DNA of 64,000 nt from Leptospira sp. (GTDB taxonomy: Bacteria; Spirochaetota; Leptospiria; Leptospirales; Leptospiraceae). Positions 43,841 through 52,699 of the stretch are shown here, in pieces (position 1 is the first letter of the stretch; every line of letters starts with the position of its first letter). Made by a program: the position numbers and the translations under genes. The notes under the pieces are model-generated. The model was not told the origin of the DNA. It made no database searches and was given only the letters and a program-made list of their open reading frames with translations. Where the stretch lies: the NCBI GenBank assembly GCA_016742255.1, contig JACVCB010000012.1, positions 41,665 to 105,664 of the forward strand, written 5' to 3'.

Positions 43841-45121
43841 ATGAGTGAAGTGGAAATCCACATCAAAGGCAAAACATATAAACTTCCAGTGATTACTGGT
43901 ACTGATGGAAAAGAAGGTATCGACCTTACTGACTTTTACCGAAAAACAGGGCTTGTCACTGTAGACCCTGGTCTTTTTAATACTGCCCTTGGTTTATCAA
44001 AGGTTTCTAGAAGGGATCCCGAAAAAGGGGAACTCACTTACCGCGGATATGATTTAAAAGAATTAGCATACCAATCTACTTTTGTTGAAACTTCATTTTT
44101 ATTAATTTATGGAAATCTTCCCACAAAACAAGAGTTAAATGACTTTTCGGGTCGCCTCTCCAAACACTCTATGATCCATGAAGATATGTTAAATCTATTC
44201 GATGGATTTCCAGGTGTAGCTAACCCTCTTGCTGTTCTATCTGTGATGGTAACTTCTTTATCGAGTTATTACTTAGAAGAATACGAAGAAAAATTAGATA
44301 TGGGTGTGGATTTGATTGCACGTTTACTTGCTAAAATTCGTACCATTGCTGCTTTTACTTACAAACACGCAGTGGGACATCCTTTTGTATACCCACTCGA
44401 TAAAAATCCATATTGCACAAACTTCTTGTATATGATGCACAAACTCCCAGCAGACAATTATAATGTCCCTGAAGAATTTGATCGAATCCTAAACCAAATG
44501 TGGATTCTACATGCAGACCACGAACAAAATGTATCCAATACCGCCGTACAAGTAGTAGGTTCCACACAAGCGAATCTCTTTGCTTCTATCTCTGCAGGGA
44601 TTATGGCACAATGGGGGGCAAGGGAAGGGGGAAGACCTACTGCTGCGATTGGTCTTATTGAAGACATTATCAAAACAAAAACTCCTGTTAAAGATTATTT
44701 TGAAAGGTTCAAACGGGGAGGACTCACAATCCGTACGAATGGATTTGGACAAAAGGCTTATGATGTGGTAAGTCCTAGGGCACAGGTCGCAAGAGAGATC
44801 GTCAAAGAATTTTACAAAAACCGCAAACTCAGTGCGGTAGAAGACATTGCTTTACAAATTGATGAAGTTGTCTGGAACGATTCTTATTTTATGGAAAATC
44901 TTTTGTACCCGAATTTAGAATACTATTCAGGATTAGTGTTCCATACGTTGGGAATTCCGAAAAATATGTTTTCTGTTATGCAAGTGATTGGAAGGCTTCC
45001 AGGTTGGCTTGCGCATTGGAGAGAACAAAGGATGAAAGGAGATTTCTCAAAAGTTCGTCCAAAACAAATATATGTGGGCGAAAACCAAAGAAAGTACATT
45101 CCAATCGCCAACCGTCTCTAA
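43841..45121 (+). CDS. Citrate-synthase homologue with all catalytic residues replaced
   Basis: A 426-residue protein collinear with type II citrate synthases from YKLPVITGTDGK to the C-terminal RPKQIYVGENQRKYIP. HADHEQN is kept, but the three catalytic positions differ: the GPxHGG loop reads WGAREGG (Glu262 for His264 of E. coli), GFGHRVYK reads GFGQKAY (Gln304 for His305) and NVDFYSG reads NLEYYSG (Glu360 for Asp362). Citrate synthesis is therefore unlikely. It could be a regulator or use other chemistry. STAS and SpoIIE genes flank it. Confidence 0.85.
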   Translation: MSEVEIHIKGKTYKLPVITGTDGKEGIDLTDFYRKTGLVTVDPGLFNTALGLSKVSRRDPEKGELTYRGYDLKELAYQSTFVETSFLLIYGNLPTKQELNDFSGRLSKHSMIHEDMLNLFDGFPGVANPLAVLSVMVTSLSSYYLEEYEEKLDMGVDLIARLLAKIRTIAAFTYKHAVGHPFVYPLDKNPYCTNFLYMMHKLPADNYNVPEEFDRILNQMWILHADHEQNVSNTAVQVVGSTQANLFASISAGIMAQWGAREGGRPTAAIGLIEDIIKTKTPVKDYFERFKRGGLTIRTNGFGQKAYDVVSPRAQVAREIVKEFYKNRKLSAVEDIALQIDEVVWNDSYFMENLLYPNLEYYSGLVFHTLGIPKNMFSVMQVIGRLPGWLAHWREQRMKGDFSKVRPKQIYVGENQRKYIPIANRL

Positions 45122-45137
45122 GGGGAATCGGGACCAA

Positions 45138-47222
45138 GTGAAACTTCATCTCCGTTGGATGGGATTCCTTTGGAGTTTGGTACTTTTGTCATGTTCTATG
45201 ACAGAAGTACCTCCTACTGCTACGAAAGGCCATCTAACGGCCGATACCTATTTATCTCAATCTCACAAAACCATTCAACTTACGGGGGAGTGGGAATATT
45301 ACCCAGGGCTTTTATTTTCTCCTTTGGAACTGCCAGAAATTAAGTCCATCCGAGAACCCCATTATTTTATGGTGCCTGGAGTTTGGACAAAGTCCTTTCT
45401 CGACAAAGGATTTTTAGCAGGAGATGGGTATGCTACCTTTCAATTGGAAATGGTTCATGGCCTAAAAGGCATTCCATTGTCCATTAAGGTTCCAGAAATG
45501 GAATCCGCCTATACATTGTTTGTTGATGGTGAACGATTATCATCCAATGGGTTTGTTTCTACATCTTACCAAACGGGTATACCTGAATACAGACCCCAAA
45601 TCATTGACTTTATCCCGAAAGATAACCAAACTTCCTTTTTAATCCAAATTTCAAATTACCATCATAGAAAAGGTGGTCCAGCCCAAGTCATCACATTGGG
45701 TAGAACTTCAGACATACACAAACAATACGAATTTGAAATCCTTAGAGATATGTTACTCGTCGGAAGCATTCTGTTTATGGGCTTGTACCATGTTTTCCTC
45801 TATTGGAATCGCAAAAAAGATCCATTTACCTATTGGTTTGCTCTCACTTGTATCCTTGTTGCCTTACGTGTATTCATCACCGGAAACAAATACCTAGTAC
45901 AAATGTATCCAAACCTTCCTTGGGAAATTCACTTAAAACTCAGTTACTTAAGCTTTTTCTTTATCACACCTATATTTGCAAAGTATGTTTATTTATTATT
46001 TAAACCATATTTTTCAAGAAGGGTATATGAACTTTTGAAATATGTAGGGTTTGCTTTTTGTTTCATCGTGCTTGTTACACGTTCTTCGTTTTATACGTAT
46101 TTAATGGTGCCTTTTCAGATATTTACTTTGTTTGGAGCATTGTACACTGTTTTGGTGCTAACAAGGGCAATCCGAGATTCTTTACCAGGTTCCGTTATAT
46201 TTCTTTTTAGCTTTTTGGTTTTTGTGGCTAGTTTTGTAAACGATATACTAGTAAACAATCTCATCATTAATTCTCCGCTCACAATTCACTTCGGGATTTT
46301 TATGATGTTTTTCGTACAATCGATTTACATAGCCCGAAATTTTTCAAAGGGATTTGTAGATGCTGAAAACCTTGCAATTGAATTATCAGAAAAAAACCAA
46401 ACACTTCAAAAAGTACAAAATCAAATCACGATTTTAAATGAACGTTTAGAAACAAGAGTCAAAGACAAAACTATCGAATTACAAAGTAAGTTGGACCAAA
46501 TCACAAAGGATATGAAACTTGCAAAGTCCATCATCCAGAGTGTCACAAAAGTTCCTGATATGGATCCATACATCAAAGTGGACATTTTGTACAAACCAAC
46601 GGCTGATGTAGGTGGAGATATTTTCTTTGTCAAAAGAATTCAAGATTTTTATTATCGATTCTTTTTGGGAGATGCAACGGGACATGGATTACAAGCTGCA
46701 TTGTATTCTATGATGATCCAATCTGAATTTGAAAGGGTTTCTGCAGTTGCGATGCGTCCAAACGACCTATTGTTTTATATGAACCAACATTTTTATGATA
46801 AAAATGCTGATTTACAAATTTATTTTCCAGCACTTGTTATGGATTTTGATTTCCACCAGAGTATCCTCCGTTATGCGGGAGGTGGTGTACAAAACCAAAT
46901 CATACTAAGAAAAAATGCAGATCCCATTATTTTGGAAAATACAGGCCCAATCATTGGTATTTTGGAACACTACCGATACGGAATTTTTGAATCAAAAGTG
47001 GAATCGGGGGATCGAATTTTTTTATTTACCGACGGTTTGTTTGAAGAATTAAACGAAGCTGATGGTATGCAAGCTTGGGATGATTTATTGTCCATGATCC
47101 AAAGTACGAGTGACTTACCTTTCGAAGAAGTCATCTCGTCCATACAAACTATGTTGTATCAGAAAATGAACAAATCGAGTTGGAAAGATGATTCCACTCT
47201 GATTTTGATTGAAATCACCTAA
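45138..47222 (+). CDS. 7TM-DISM receptor with SpoIIE-type PP2C phosphatase
   Basis: About 694 residues from GTG 45138; an ATG at 45159 is an alternative, and a frame opening at 45072 lies inside the previous gene. Order: lipobox-like LVLLSCS, an extracytoplasmic beta-domain of the 7TMR-DISM type (about 40-190), seven membrane helices (about 195-400), a coiled coil, and a SpoIIE phosphatase with ADVGGDIFFV, DATGHG and the closing DDSTLILIEI metal residues. It probably dephosphorylates a STAS antagonist in response to an outside signal. Confidence 0.88.
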   Translation: MKLHLRWMGFLWSLVLLSCSMTEVPPTATKGHLTADTYLSQSHKTIQLTGEWEYYPGLLFSPLELPEIKSIREPHYFMVPGVWTKSFLDKGFLAGDGYATFQLEMVHGLKGIPLSIKVPEMESAYTLFVDGERLSSNGFVSTSYQTGIPEYRPQIIDFIPKDNQTSFLIQISNYHHRKGGPAQVITLGRTSDIHKQYEFEILRDMLLVGSILFMGLYHVFLYWNRKKDPFTYWFALTCILVALRVFITGNKYLVQMYPNLPWEIHLKLSYLSFFFITPIFAKYVYLLFKPYFSRRVYELLKYVGFAFCFIVLVTRSSFYTYLMVPFQIFTLFGALYTVLVLTRAIRDSLPGSVIFLFSFLVFVASFVNDILVNNLIINSPLTIHFGIFMMFFVQSIYIARNFSKGFVDAENLAIELSEKNQTLQKVQNQITILNERLETRVKDKTIELQSKLDQITKDMKLAKSIIQSVTKVPDMDPYIKVDILYKPTADVGGDIFFVKRIQDFYYRFFLGDATGHGLQAALYSMMIQSEFERVSAVAMRPNDLLFYMNQHFYDKNADLQIYFPALVMDFDFHQSILRYAGGGVQNQIILRKNADPIILENTGPIIGILEHYRYGIFESKVESGDRIFLFTDGLFEELNEADGMQAWDDLLSMIQSTSDLPFEEVISSIQTMLYQKMNKSSWKDDSTLILIEIT

Positions 47223-47229
47223 CTAAATA

Positions 47230-48153
47230 TTACCAGTCTCCGGAAGAACCACCACCTGCGGAATCTCCACCTCCACCAGACCAACTGTCACTCGAATCAC
47301 TCGAAGACCAAGAATCCCCACCAGAAGACCAACCTCCGTAATATCCACCACCGCTGGATCCGCCACCACCTATGTTGGATCCAAATTTGCGCCTGAGGTA
47401 CATAACTAGGATAAATAATACAATGGCAACTATGAGTCCGAATGTACTTCCAAGGAATAAGAATAAAAACGGTACCATTGATACTAATCCGATGATGGTG
47501 AAGATCACTCCACCAAAGGATGGTATAAAAATAGAAATTAAAGTGAAAATTCCTCCCACAATGCCAGAAGGAATTACATCAGAAGTGGTTTGCCTTCCTG
47601 AAGTTTGGACATCATCCTCACTCGGTGCATACTCCCCACGTATGGCTGCCATAATTGCATTCACACCAGCGGTTACTCCACCATCCATATCACCAGATTT
47701 AAAACTGGGACGAAGTTCATTTCGGATGATTTGTTTTGCTTGTAAGTCTGTGAGTGCACCTTCAAGTCCTCGGCCAACTGCAATCCTCATTTTGCGTTCG
47801 TTAGGTGCAATGATCAGGAGAACTCCATTGTTTTTCGATTTTTGGCCTAATTTCCATTCGTCGAAAATTTCATTGGCAACTTCTTCGATGGTTTCATCGT
47901 GAAGGCTCGGTGTTGTATAAACTGCAATTTGGTTACTTGTCTCTGCTTCAAATTGTTTTAAATTTGATTCCAATTGGTCAACAGTGGCTTGTGATAAAAT
48001 GCCAGCATGGTCCATTACCCTTCTTTCCAATTTTGGAACTGGGTAACTGAAAGTAACAACTGGGAATGAACACAACAATACAAAACTAAAAATGCGGAAT
48101 CGATTCAACGTTTGGCGACTTGTGTAAAAAAAATTTGTTTTGGATTCCATCAC
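47230..48153 (-). CDS. TPM-domain protein, YgcG type
   Basis: A 307-residue protein with signal peptide, a TPM domain (RRVMDHAGILSQATVDQL; VLLIIAPNERKMRIAVGRGL), membrane helices near 210-260 and a Gly/Ser-rich tail (about 262-307: SSGGGYYGGWSSGG) ending in Trp-rich repeats. This is the YgcG form that is usually encoded with LemA. No LemA gene is present here. It overlaps the upstream TPM gene by 4 bp. Confidence 0.88.
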   Translation of the reverse strand: MMESKTNFFYTSRQTLNRFRIFSFVLLCSFPVVTFSYPVPKLERRVMDHAGILSQATVDQLESNLKQFEAETSNQIAVYTTPSLHDETIEEVANEIFDEWKLGQKSKNNGVLLIIAPNERKMRIAVGRGLEGALTDLQAKQIIRNELRPSFKSGDMDGGVTAGVNAIMAAIRGEYAPSEDDVQTSGRQTTSDVIPSGIVGGIFTLISIFIPSFGGVIFTIIGLVSMVPFLFLFLGSTFGLIVAIVLFILVMYLRRKFGSNIGGGGSSGGGYYGGWSSGGDSWSSSDSSDSWSGGGGDSAGGGSSGDW

Positions 48154-48815
48154 ATCAAATTCCCACCATCACGGATTTCATTGGAAATTTCGTTTTTATC
48201 ATCTTTTTCGATTTTGATATTATATTTTTTTAGTAAATCGCCACAGAAGAGAATACTAGAAACAATTCCTTCTTTCTTTTTTCCAGATTTCATTCCTTCG
48301 ATGATGAGCCTAACCGCTTCATTCCATTCTGATTTCGGAACAACTCTTGCGATTTCTTTATCGGGATACACTCGTACAAAATGTTCGTAAAGGGAAATAT
48401 AAATGAGAATTCCAGTTCGATTTTTGGTTCGAAAAACTTCCTCATCCAAAAAAGCTTCCTTTGCCCTTAACTCAACGAAGTATTGTTTCGAATTTTTGGG
48501 AACTAGTAGGAATCGAAGTTTAGGAAAGAATGTGAAAACGCCGAGCCCAATGATAGCTCCTACCCAAACGGAAAGAATCGCAAACATGGATTCATTTCCC
48601 CATACCAGGCCGTAAACATTTTGAGCAGTATAAAAACTAATGCCTGTTATGCCGCCAGTTAAAAAAGCACCAAACCATGACCACTCTTTGTAGTGATGGG
48701 AGGATTCAGCAAAAAATGGAACAATTTCAGCTGAAGTTTTTGATTCTGCTTCGCCAACAGCGGATTTGATTTCATCTAAATCTGATTTTGAGAAATAACG
48801 CGCAAGTACACTCAT
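48150..48815 (-). CDS. TPM-domain membrane protein
   Basis: About 221 residues from ATG 48815 (SVLARYFSKSDLDEIKSAVG). An N-terminal TPM-like domain is interrupted by two membrane helices (WFGAFLTGGITGISFY; VWVGAIIGLGVFTFF) and followed by RAKEAFLDEEVFRTKNRTGI, ILIYISLYEHFVRVYPD, the second half of a TPM domain. It is coupled to the YgcG-type gene. Function unknown. Confidence 0.82.
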   Translation of the reverse strand: MSVLARYFSKSDLDEIKSAVGEAESKTSAEIVPFFAESSHHYKEWSWFGAFLTGGITGISFYTAQNVYGLVWGNESMFAILSVWVGAIIGLGVFTFFPKLRFLLVPKNSKQYFVELRAKEAFLDEEVFRTKNRTGILIYISLYEHFVRVYPDKEIARVVPKSEWNEAVRLIIEGMKSGKKKEGIVSSILFCGDLLKKYNIKIEKDDKNEISNEIRDGGNLM

Positions 48816-48860
48816 GGGCAAAAGGAAAACAGAGTTCCCTGCCCAAATCAATCAAAAAAC

Positions 48861-49718
48861 CTAAATTTTAGAATCGATTACGATGACAATGCTCACCAGA
48901 AATAAGTGTAAAATACTAAAAAAGAAAAAACGTTTTGCAAGGCCTTTGTCCATGGATTGTTTTAATCGGAAGGCAAATGTAAGGATGAGAATAGTGAGTA
49001 CGATGGCAGACAATAAAAACAAATACCCCATTCGATCATCGACAAAATAAAACCCAATGACCGAAACTGAGTAGGCGATCGCATAGATAAAAATTTGATT
49101 CACTGTCTTTTGAATGCCAGAAACGACAGGCATCATAGGAATGCCCGCAAATTCATAATCATCTTTTAGAAAAATGGCAAGGGCCCAAAAATGAGCAGGG
49201 GTCCACAGGAAAATCATAAGGAACATGATCCACGCTTGGATGGGCAGTGCATTTGCCATCGCTGCATATCCGATGAGTGGTCCAATACAACCTGAGATCC
49301 CACCAATTACAATATTTTGTTCTGTTCTTGGTTTTAACCAAATTGTATATAAAAACACATACAATAATAACGCTGAAAGGGCACAAACGGCCGTTAGAAG
49401 GTTAACGAAATAAGTTAAGATCACAAAGGCGACGATCGCAACAAAAATCCCAAGTAATAATGCATTTGTGGGAGAAATTTCACCTGCAGGGATTGGTCTT
49501 TGTTTCGTTCTATACATGATCGCATCTCTTTCTCTCTCAATGTATTGATTGAGGATAAAGGAAGCAGAACTCATTAAGTAGGTTCCAAATAAAGTAATCA
49601 GAATGGCGCTAAAACTAGGGTACCCCGTTGTTCCGAGATACATTCCCGGTAGTACTGTGGCCAGTACAAGGACTGTTACTCTCGGTTTTGTCAGTTGGTT
49701 CCACAAACGGAACATCAA
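48861..49718 (-). CDS. ctaB: Protoheme IX farnesyltransferase (heme O synthase)
   Basis: A 285-residue UbiA-family membrane protein with about eight helices. The Asp-rich prenyl-binding motif [19 protein letters not shown] and the second conserved loop ([16 protein letters not shown]) are intact. It farnesylates heme B to heme O for the cytochrome oxidase. It overlaps ctaA by 4 bp and lies divergent from the cox operon. Confidence 0.95.
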   Translation of the reverse strand: MMFRLWNQLTKPRVTVLVLATVLPGMYLGTTGYPSFSAILITLFGTYLMSSASFILNQYIERERDAIMYRTKQRPIPAGEISPTNALLLGIFVAIVAFVILTYFVNLLTAVCALSALLLYVFLYTIWLKPRTEQNIVIGGISGCIGPLIGYAAMANALPIQAWIMFLMIFLWTPAHFWALAIFLKDDYEFAGIPMMPVVSGIQKTVNQIFIYAIAYSVSVIGFYFVDDRMGYLFLLSAIVLTILILTFAFRLKQSMDKGLAKRFFFFSILHLFLVSIVIVIDSKI

Positions 49719-50596
49719 AGGGCCTCTTCTTTATAGGTTCTAAAATGATAAAAAGATGCGATGAAACAACATAAAAAGACAAGGACTCCATTGAGTGTAT
49801 GGAGGCCAGTGATCAATTTTGGCAAATGATATAATACATTCATTGCACCTAAAAAGATTTGGATCGATACTAAATAAGACGCTAGTTTTAAGAACTGTTT
49901 CACTCTTGGGTTTTCTAATGTGAGGATCGCATACGCAGATAAAGAAAGCACAAGTAATGCCGTTAGATAACCAAAGAGACGATGTTCCATATGAAATCGA
50001 ATGGTTCCTACCATTTCTGGGAACCACTCTCCATGGCATGTAGGAAAGTCTGGGCAAGCTAAACCTGCGTAATGAGAACTTACTTTTCCACCTAAAAATA
50101 ATTGGTACAACACAACAACGAGTACAATCACAAAATAGTATTTCCCTCTTTTGCTTGTATCAAAGGTTGAATTTTTTGCTTCTGGAATCAACAATCGTAT
50201 CGTTAGACAAGATGATAACAAAAGGACTGCATTGAGTAAGTGTAGATTAACCGTTGTTGGGTGAAGGAGCTTTGTGACGGTTAATCCACCGAGAATGACT
50301 TGTGAAATGAGAAAGAGGAGTGAGAGTACTGCAGGAATTCCTAATCGTTTTCTTGTTTCTGGATTTTTTAGAATCCATACAAACCCAATCCCAACAAGGA
50401 TTCCTAAAATCCCTGAGTAATACCGATGCCCTACTTCCATAAAAATCTGGAATGTAAACTCTGGGACAATTTTCCCATGGCATAAAGGCCAATCAGGGCA
50501 TGCGAGTCCAGAATCTGTAGCCCGAACCAGGGGACCATAGAGTAAATTGAGAAGGATCATTGCGGAAAGGATGGTGTAAAAACGTTTGAGTGTCAT
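49715..50596 (-). CDS. ctaA: Heme A synthase (COX15/CtaA)
   Basis: About 293 residues from ATG 50596, preceded by GGAGGAAA; a frame upstream to 50731 has no family similarity. Two repeated four-helix halves each carry a Cys pair loop, CPDWPLCHG and CPDFPTCHG, and heme-ligand His residues (GHRYYSG; EHRLFGY). It oxidises heme O to heme A. First gene of the ctaA-ctaB pair. Confidence 0.94.
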   Translation of the reverse strand: MTLKRFYTILSAMILLNLLYGPLVRATDSGLACPDWPLCHGKIVPEFTFQIFMEVGHRYYSGILGILVGIGFVWILKNPETRKRLGIPAVLSLLFLISQVILGGLTVTKLLHPTTVNLHLLNAVLLLSSCLTIRLLIPEAKNSTFDTSKRGKYYFVIVLVVVLYQLFLGGKVSSHYAGLACPDFPTCHGEWFPEMVGTIRFHMEHRLFGYLTALLVLSLSAYAILTLENPRVKQFLKLASYLVSIQIFLGAMNVLYHLPKLITGLHTLNGVLVFLCCFIASFYHFRTYKEEAL

Positions 50597-50720
50597 ACGT
50601 CTATCTGTTTCCTCCAGGTTTTGTGATCTGGATTTGGGGAAAATAAAATTAATCTTGCATCTTTTAAAAATTGTTGGATAAAAAGAGCAGTTTTTCGTAT
50701 AGACTATATCAGGTAAGATT

Positions 50721-50873
50721 ATGCAAAACAAAGACCTTTACAACAAGGGTGGCTATTGGACTTTCCTTGTCACACTCGTACTCAACATTCTATTCTTCGT
50801 GTACATTTCCTTCATTCATCCGGGAACGCCGGAGAACCCAGGAATGTCGAACCCTAGCTCTCAATCCAAATAG
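50721..50873 (+). CDS. 50-residue single-helix membrane protein upstream of sco-cox
   Basis: Read directly in the gap before the SCO gene. The ATG at 50721 is preceded by AGGTAAG, and 50 codons end in TAG at 50871-50873. The product has a soluble N-terminus (QNKDLYNKGGYW), one hydrophobic helix (TFLVTLVLNILFFVYISFI) and a Pro/Ser-rich tail. It is 17 bp before the SCO start on the same strand, so it may be a small oxidase subunit or assembly factor. A weak promoter-like TTGGAT-18-TATAGA (50674-50703) precedes it. Confidence 0.75.
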   Translation: MQNKDLYNKGGYWTFLVTLVLNILFFVYISFIHPGTPENPGMSNPSSQSK

Positions 50874-50890
50874 GGTAACAACCAAATTAC

Positions 50891-51727
50891 GTGAACATCC
50901 GTCTTCTCATTTGTATCTGTATTCTAGTTTCCTTTGGGTCTGTGTCTGCTTATGACCCTCACTCAAACTTAACAAGGGAAAACAAACTCCCTAAAGAATT
51001 AGAAAACATTGGATTTTCGGATGTCACGGGCAAAACCCTCAAGCTAGACATTCCCTTTCGTGATGAACAAGGAAAAGAAGTTCTTTTTTCCGATTTTCTC
51101 TCACAAGGGAAACCTGTCCTTCTCTCTCCTGTTTACTTCAAATGCCCAACTTTATGTAATTTCCACCTCAATGGTGTGTTCAAAAGTTTAAAGGACCTTG
51201 ATTGGACTTTGGGAAAAGAATACCAATACATTGCGGTATCCATTGACCCGAAGGAAAATGAAGCTGTATCCTTTCCAAAAAAAGGTGCTTATTTGAAGGA
51301 TTACGATAGGGTAGGAGCAGAAACGGGTCTCCACTTACTCACGGGTACACAGGAATCCATTGATGCACTCACAAAACAATTGGATTTCCGATACGCGTGG
51401 GACGCAGAAGCAAAACAATACATTCATGCCAGTGGTGTCTATGTTTTGACTCCTGATGGGAGAGTGTCTCGTATCTTCCAAGGCATCCAACTCGAACCTA
51501 GGGATTTAAAATTTGCCTTCGTTGAGGCATCTTCAGGTAAGATTGGGAGTTTTGTAGATAAGTTTGCTTTATTTTGCTTTCAATTTGATCCTAGAAAAAA
51601 TAAATATACGATATACGCATACAGGATGATGCAATTCGGGGGGGCGGTCACCTTACTCCTTCTCGGTGCGTTTTTATACATAAACTGGCGAAAAATAACA
51701 AATAACAACCGTCAAGGAGTCACATAG
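50891..51727 (+). CDS. SCO1/SenC-family protein of the cox operon
   Basis: A 278-residue protein with signal peptide, a thioredoxin-like domain with copper ligands in CPTLC and a later His (YIHASGVYVLTPDG), and a C-terminal membrane helix (FGGAVTLLLLGAFLYINW). It differs from the lipoprotein SCO at 9908-10627 in being anchored at the C-terminus. It starts with GTG and its stop abuts the coxB ATG. It probably loads copper onto CuA of CoxB. Confidence 0.93.
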   Translation: MNIRLLICICILVSFGSVSAYDPHSNLTRENKLPKELENIGFSDVTGKTLKLDIPFRDEQGKEVLFSDFLSQGKPVLLSPVYFKCPTLCNFHLNGVFKSLKDLDWTLGKEYQYIAVSIDPKENEAVSFPKKGAYLKDYDRVGAETGLHLLTGTQESIDALTKQLDFRYAWDAEAKQYIHASGVYVLTPDGRVSRIFQGIQLEPRDLKFAFVEASSGKIGSFVDKFALFCFQFDPRKNKYTIYAYRMMQFGGAVTLLLLGAFLYINWRKITNNNRQGVT

Positions 51728-52690
51728 ATGTCTTGGAGCAGTCTCATTCCAGCGACCTCGTTCATGCCTATCCAGGCCACTGAAATCGCAAAAGAAGTCG
51801 ATCTTCTCTATGCGTTTCTGATCATTGCAAGCCTTGTTTCGTTTGTCATCTTGATTGGTGGAATGACATGGTTCCTCATCAAGTTCAAACGTACAAGCTT
51901 AGACCAGAAATCAGCATACATTACTCACAATAATTTTGCAGAGTTTCTTTGGTCTTTTATCCCTCTCGTCATCATGATGGGAATTTTCTACTGGGGGATG
52001 GTGATTTTCGAAAAATTGAGAACCCCACCAGAAGACATTGCGGCCGAGATTCATGTGACTGCAGAGCAGTGGGCATGGACTTACCGTTATGCTAATGGAA
52101 AAGAGTTCTATAGCTCTGGAAACGATCCAATGATTGTGCCAGCTGGCAAAGCAACTAAACTCATCCTCACTTCAAAAGATGTGATCCATAGTTTTTATGT
52201 TCCAGCATTCCGAACCAAACAAGATGCGGTTCCAGGAAAACTCACACAACTATGGTTTGAGCCAAAACAACCAGGGGAATACATCGTATTCTGCACAGAG
52301 TACTGCGGAACCAAACACTCTGGAATGATGATCAAAATCAAAGCCATTCCTTCTGAAGAATATGCTGCATGGTACCACGCTGAGAAAAAAGGCGCTGACA
52401 CTCCTGCTGATCTCGGTAAGGTTTTGTTTGCACAAAAAGCTTGTGCTTCTTGCCATTCCCTTGACGGATCAAGAATTGTCGGACCAACGATGAAAGGTCT
52501 TTTTGGATCCAACAGAAAGTTTGCTGATGGAAGCCAAACTAAGGCTGATGAAAATTACCTTCGTGAATCCATCCTTGTATCGTCTGCAAAGATTGTAGAA
52601 GGGTATCCACCTGCGATGCCGGTATTCCAAGGCCAATTGTCTGATGAAGACGTTGCCAACTTAATTGAATATATCAAATCCATTAAATAA
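51728..52690 (+). CDS. coxB: Cytochrome c oxidase subunit II fused to cytochrome c (caa3 type)
   Basis: A 320-residue protein with two N-terminal membrane helices, a cupredoxin domain with CuA ligands (CTEYCGTKHSGMM and upstream His in DVIHSFYVP) and a C-terminal cytochrome c domain with CASCHSLDG and axial Met in YPPAMPVFQG. The fusion defines a caa3 oxidase that can take electrons directly from a soluble carrier. Confidence 0.96.
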   Translation: MSWSSLIPATSFMPIQATEIAKEVDLLYAFLIIASLVSFVILIGGMTWFLIKFKRTSLDQKSAYITHNNFAEFLWSFIPLVIMMGIFYWGMVIFEKLRTPPEDIAAEIHVTAEQWAWTYRYANGKEFYSSGNDPMIVPAGKATKLILTSKDVIHSFYVPAFRTKQDAVPGKLTQLWFEPKQPGEYIVFCTEYCGTKHSGMMIKIKAIPSEEYAAWYHAEKKGADTPADLGKVLFAQKACASCHSLDGSRIVGPTMKGLFGSNRKFADGSQTKADENYLRESILVSSAKIVEGYPPAMPVFQGQLSDEDVANLIEYIKSIK

Positions 52691-52699
52691 GGAAGAGAG

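Noticed and set aside
44612..44640. Frameshift as an explanation for the missing His in the citrate-synthase homologue
   Set aside because: The reading frame stays collinear with citrate synthase on both sides, and alternative frames do not restore the GPxHGG motif.
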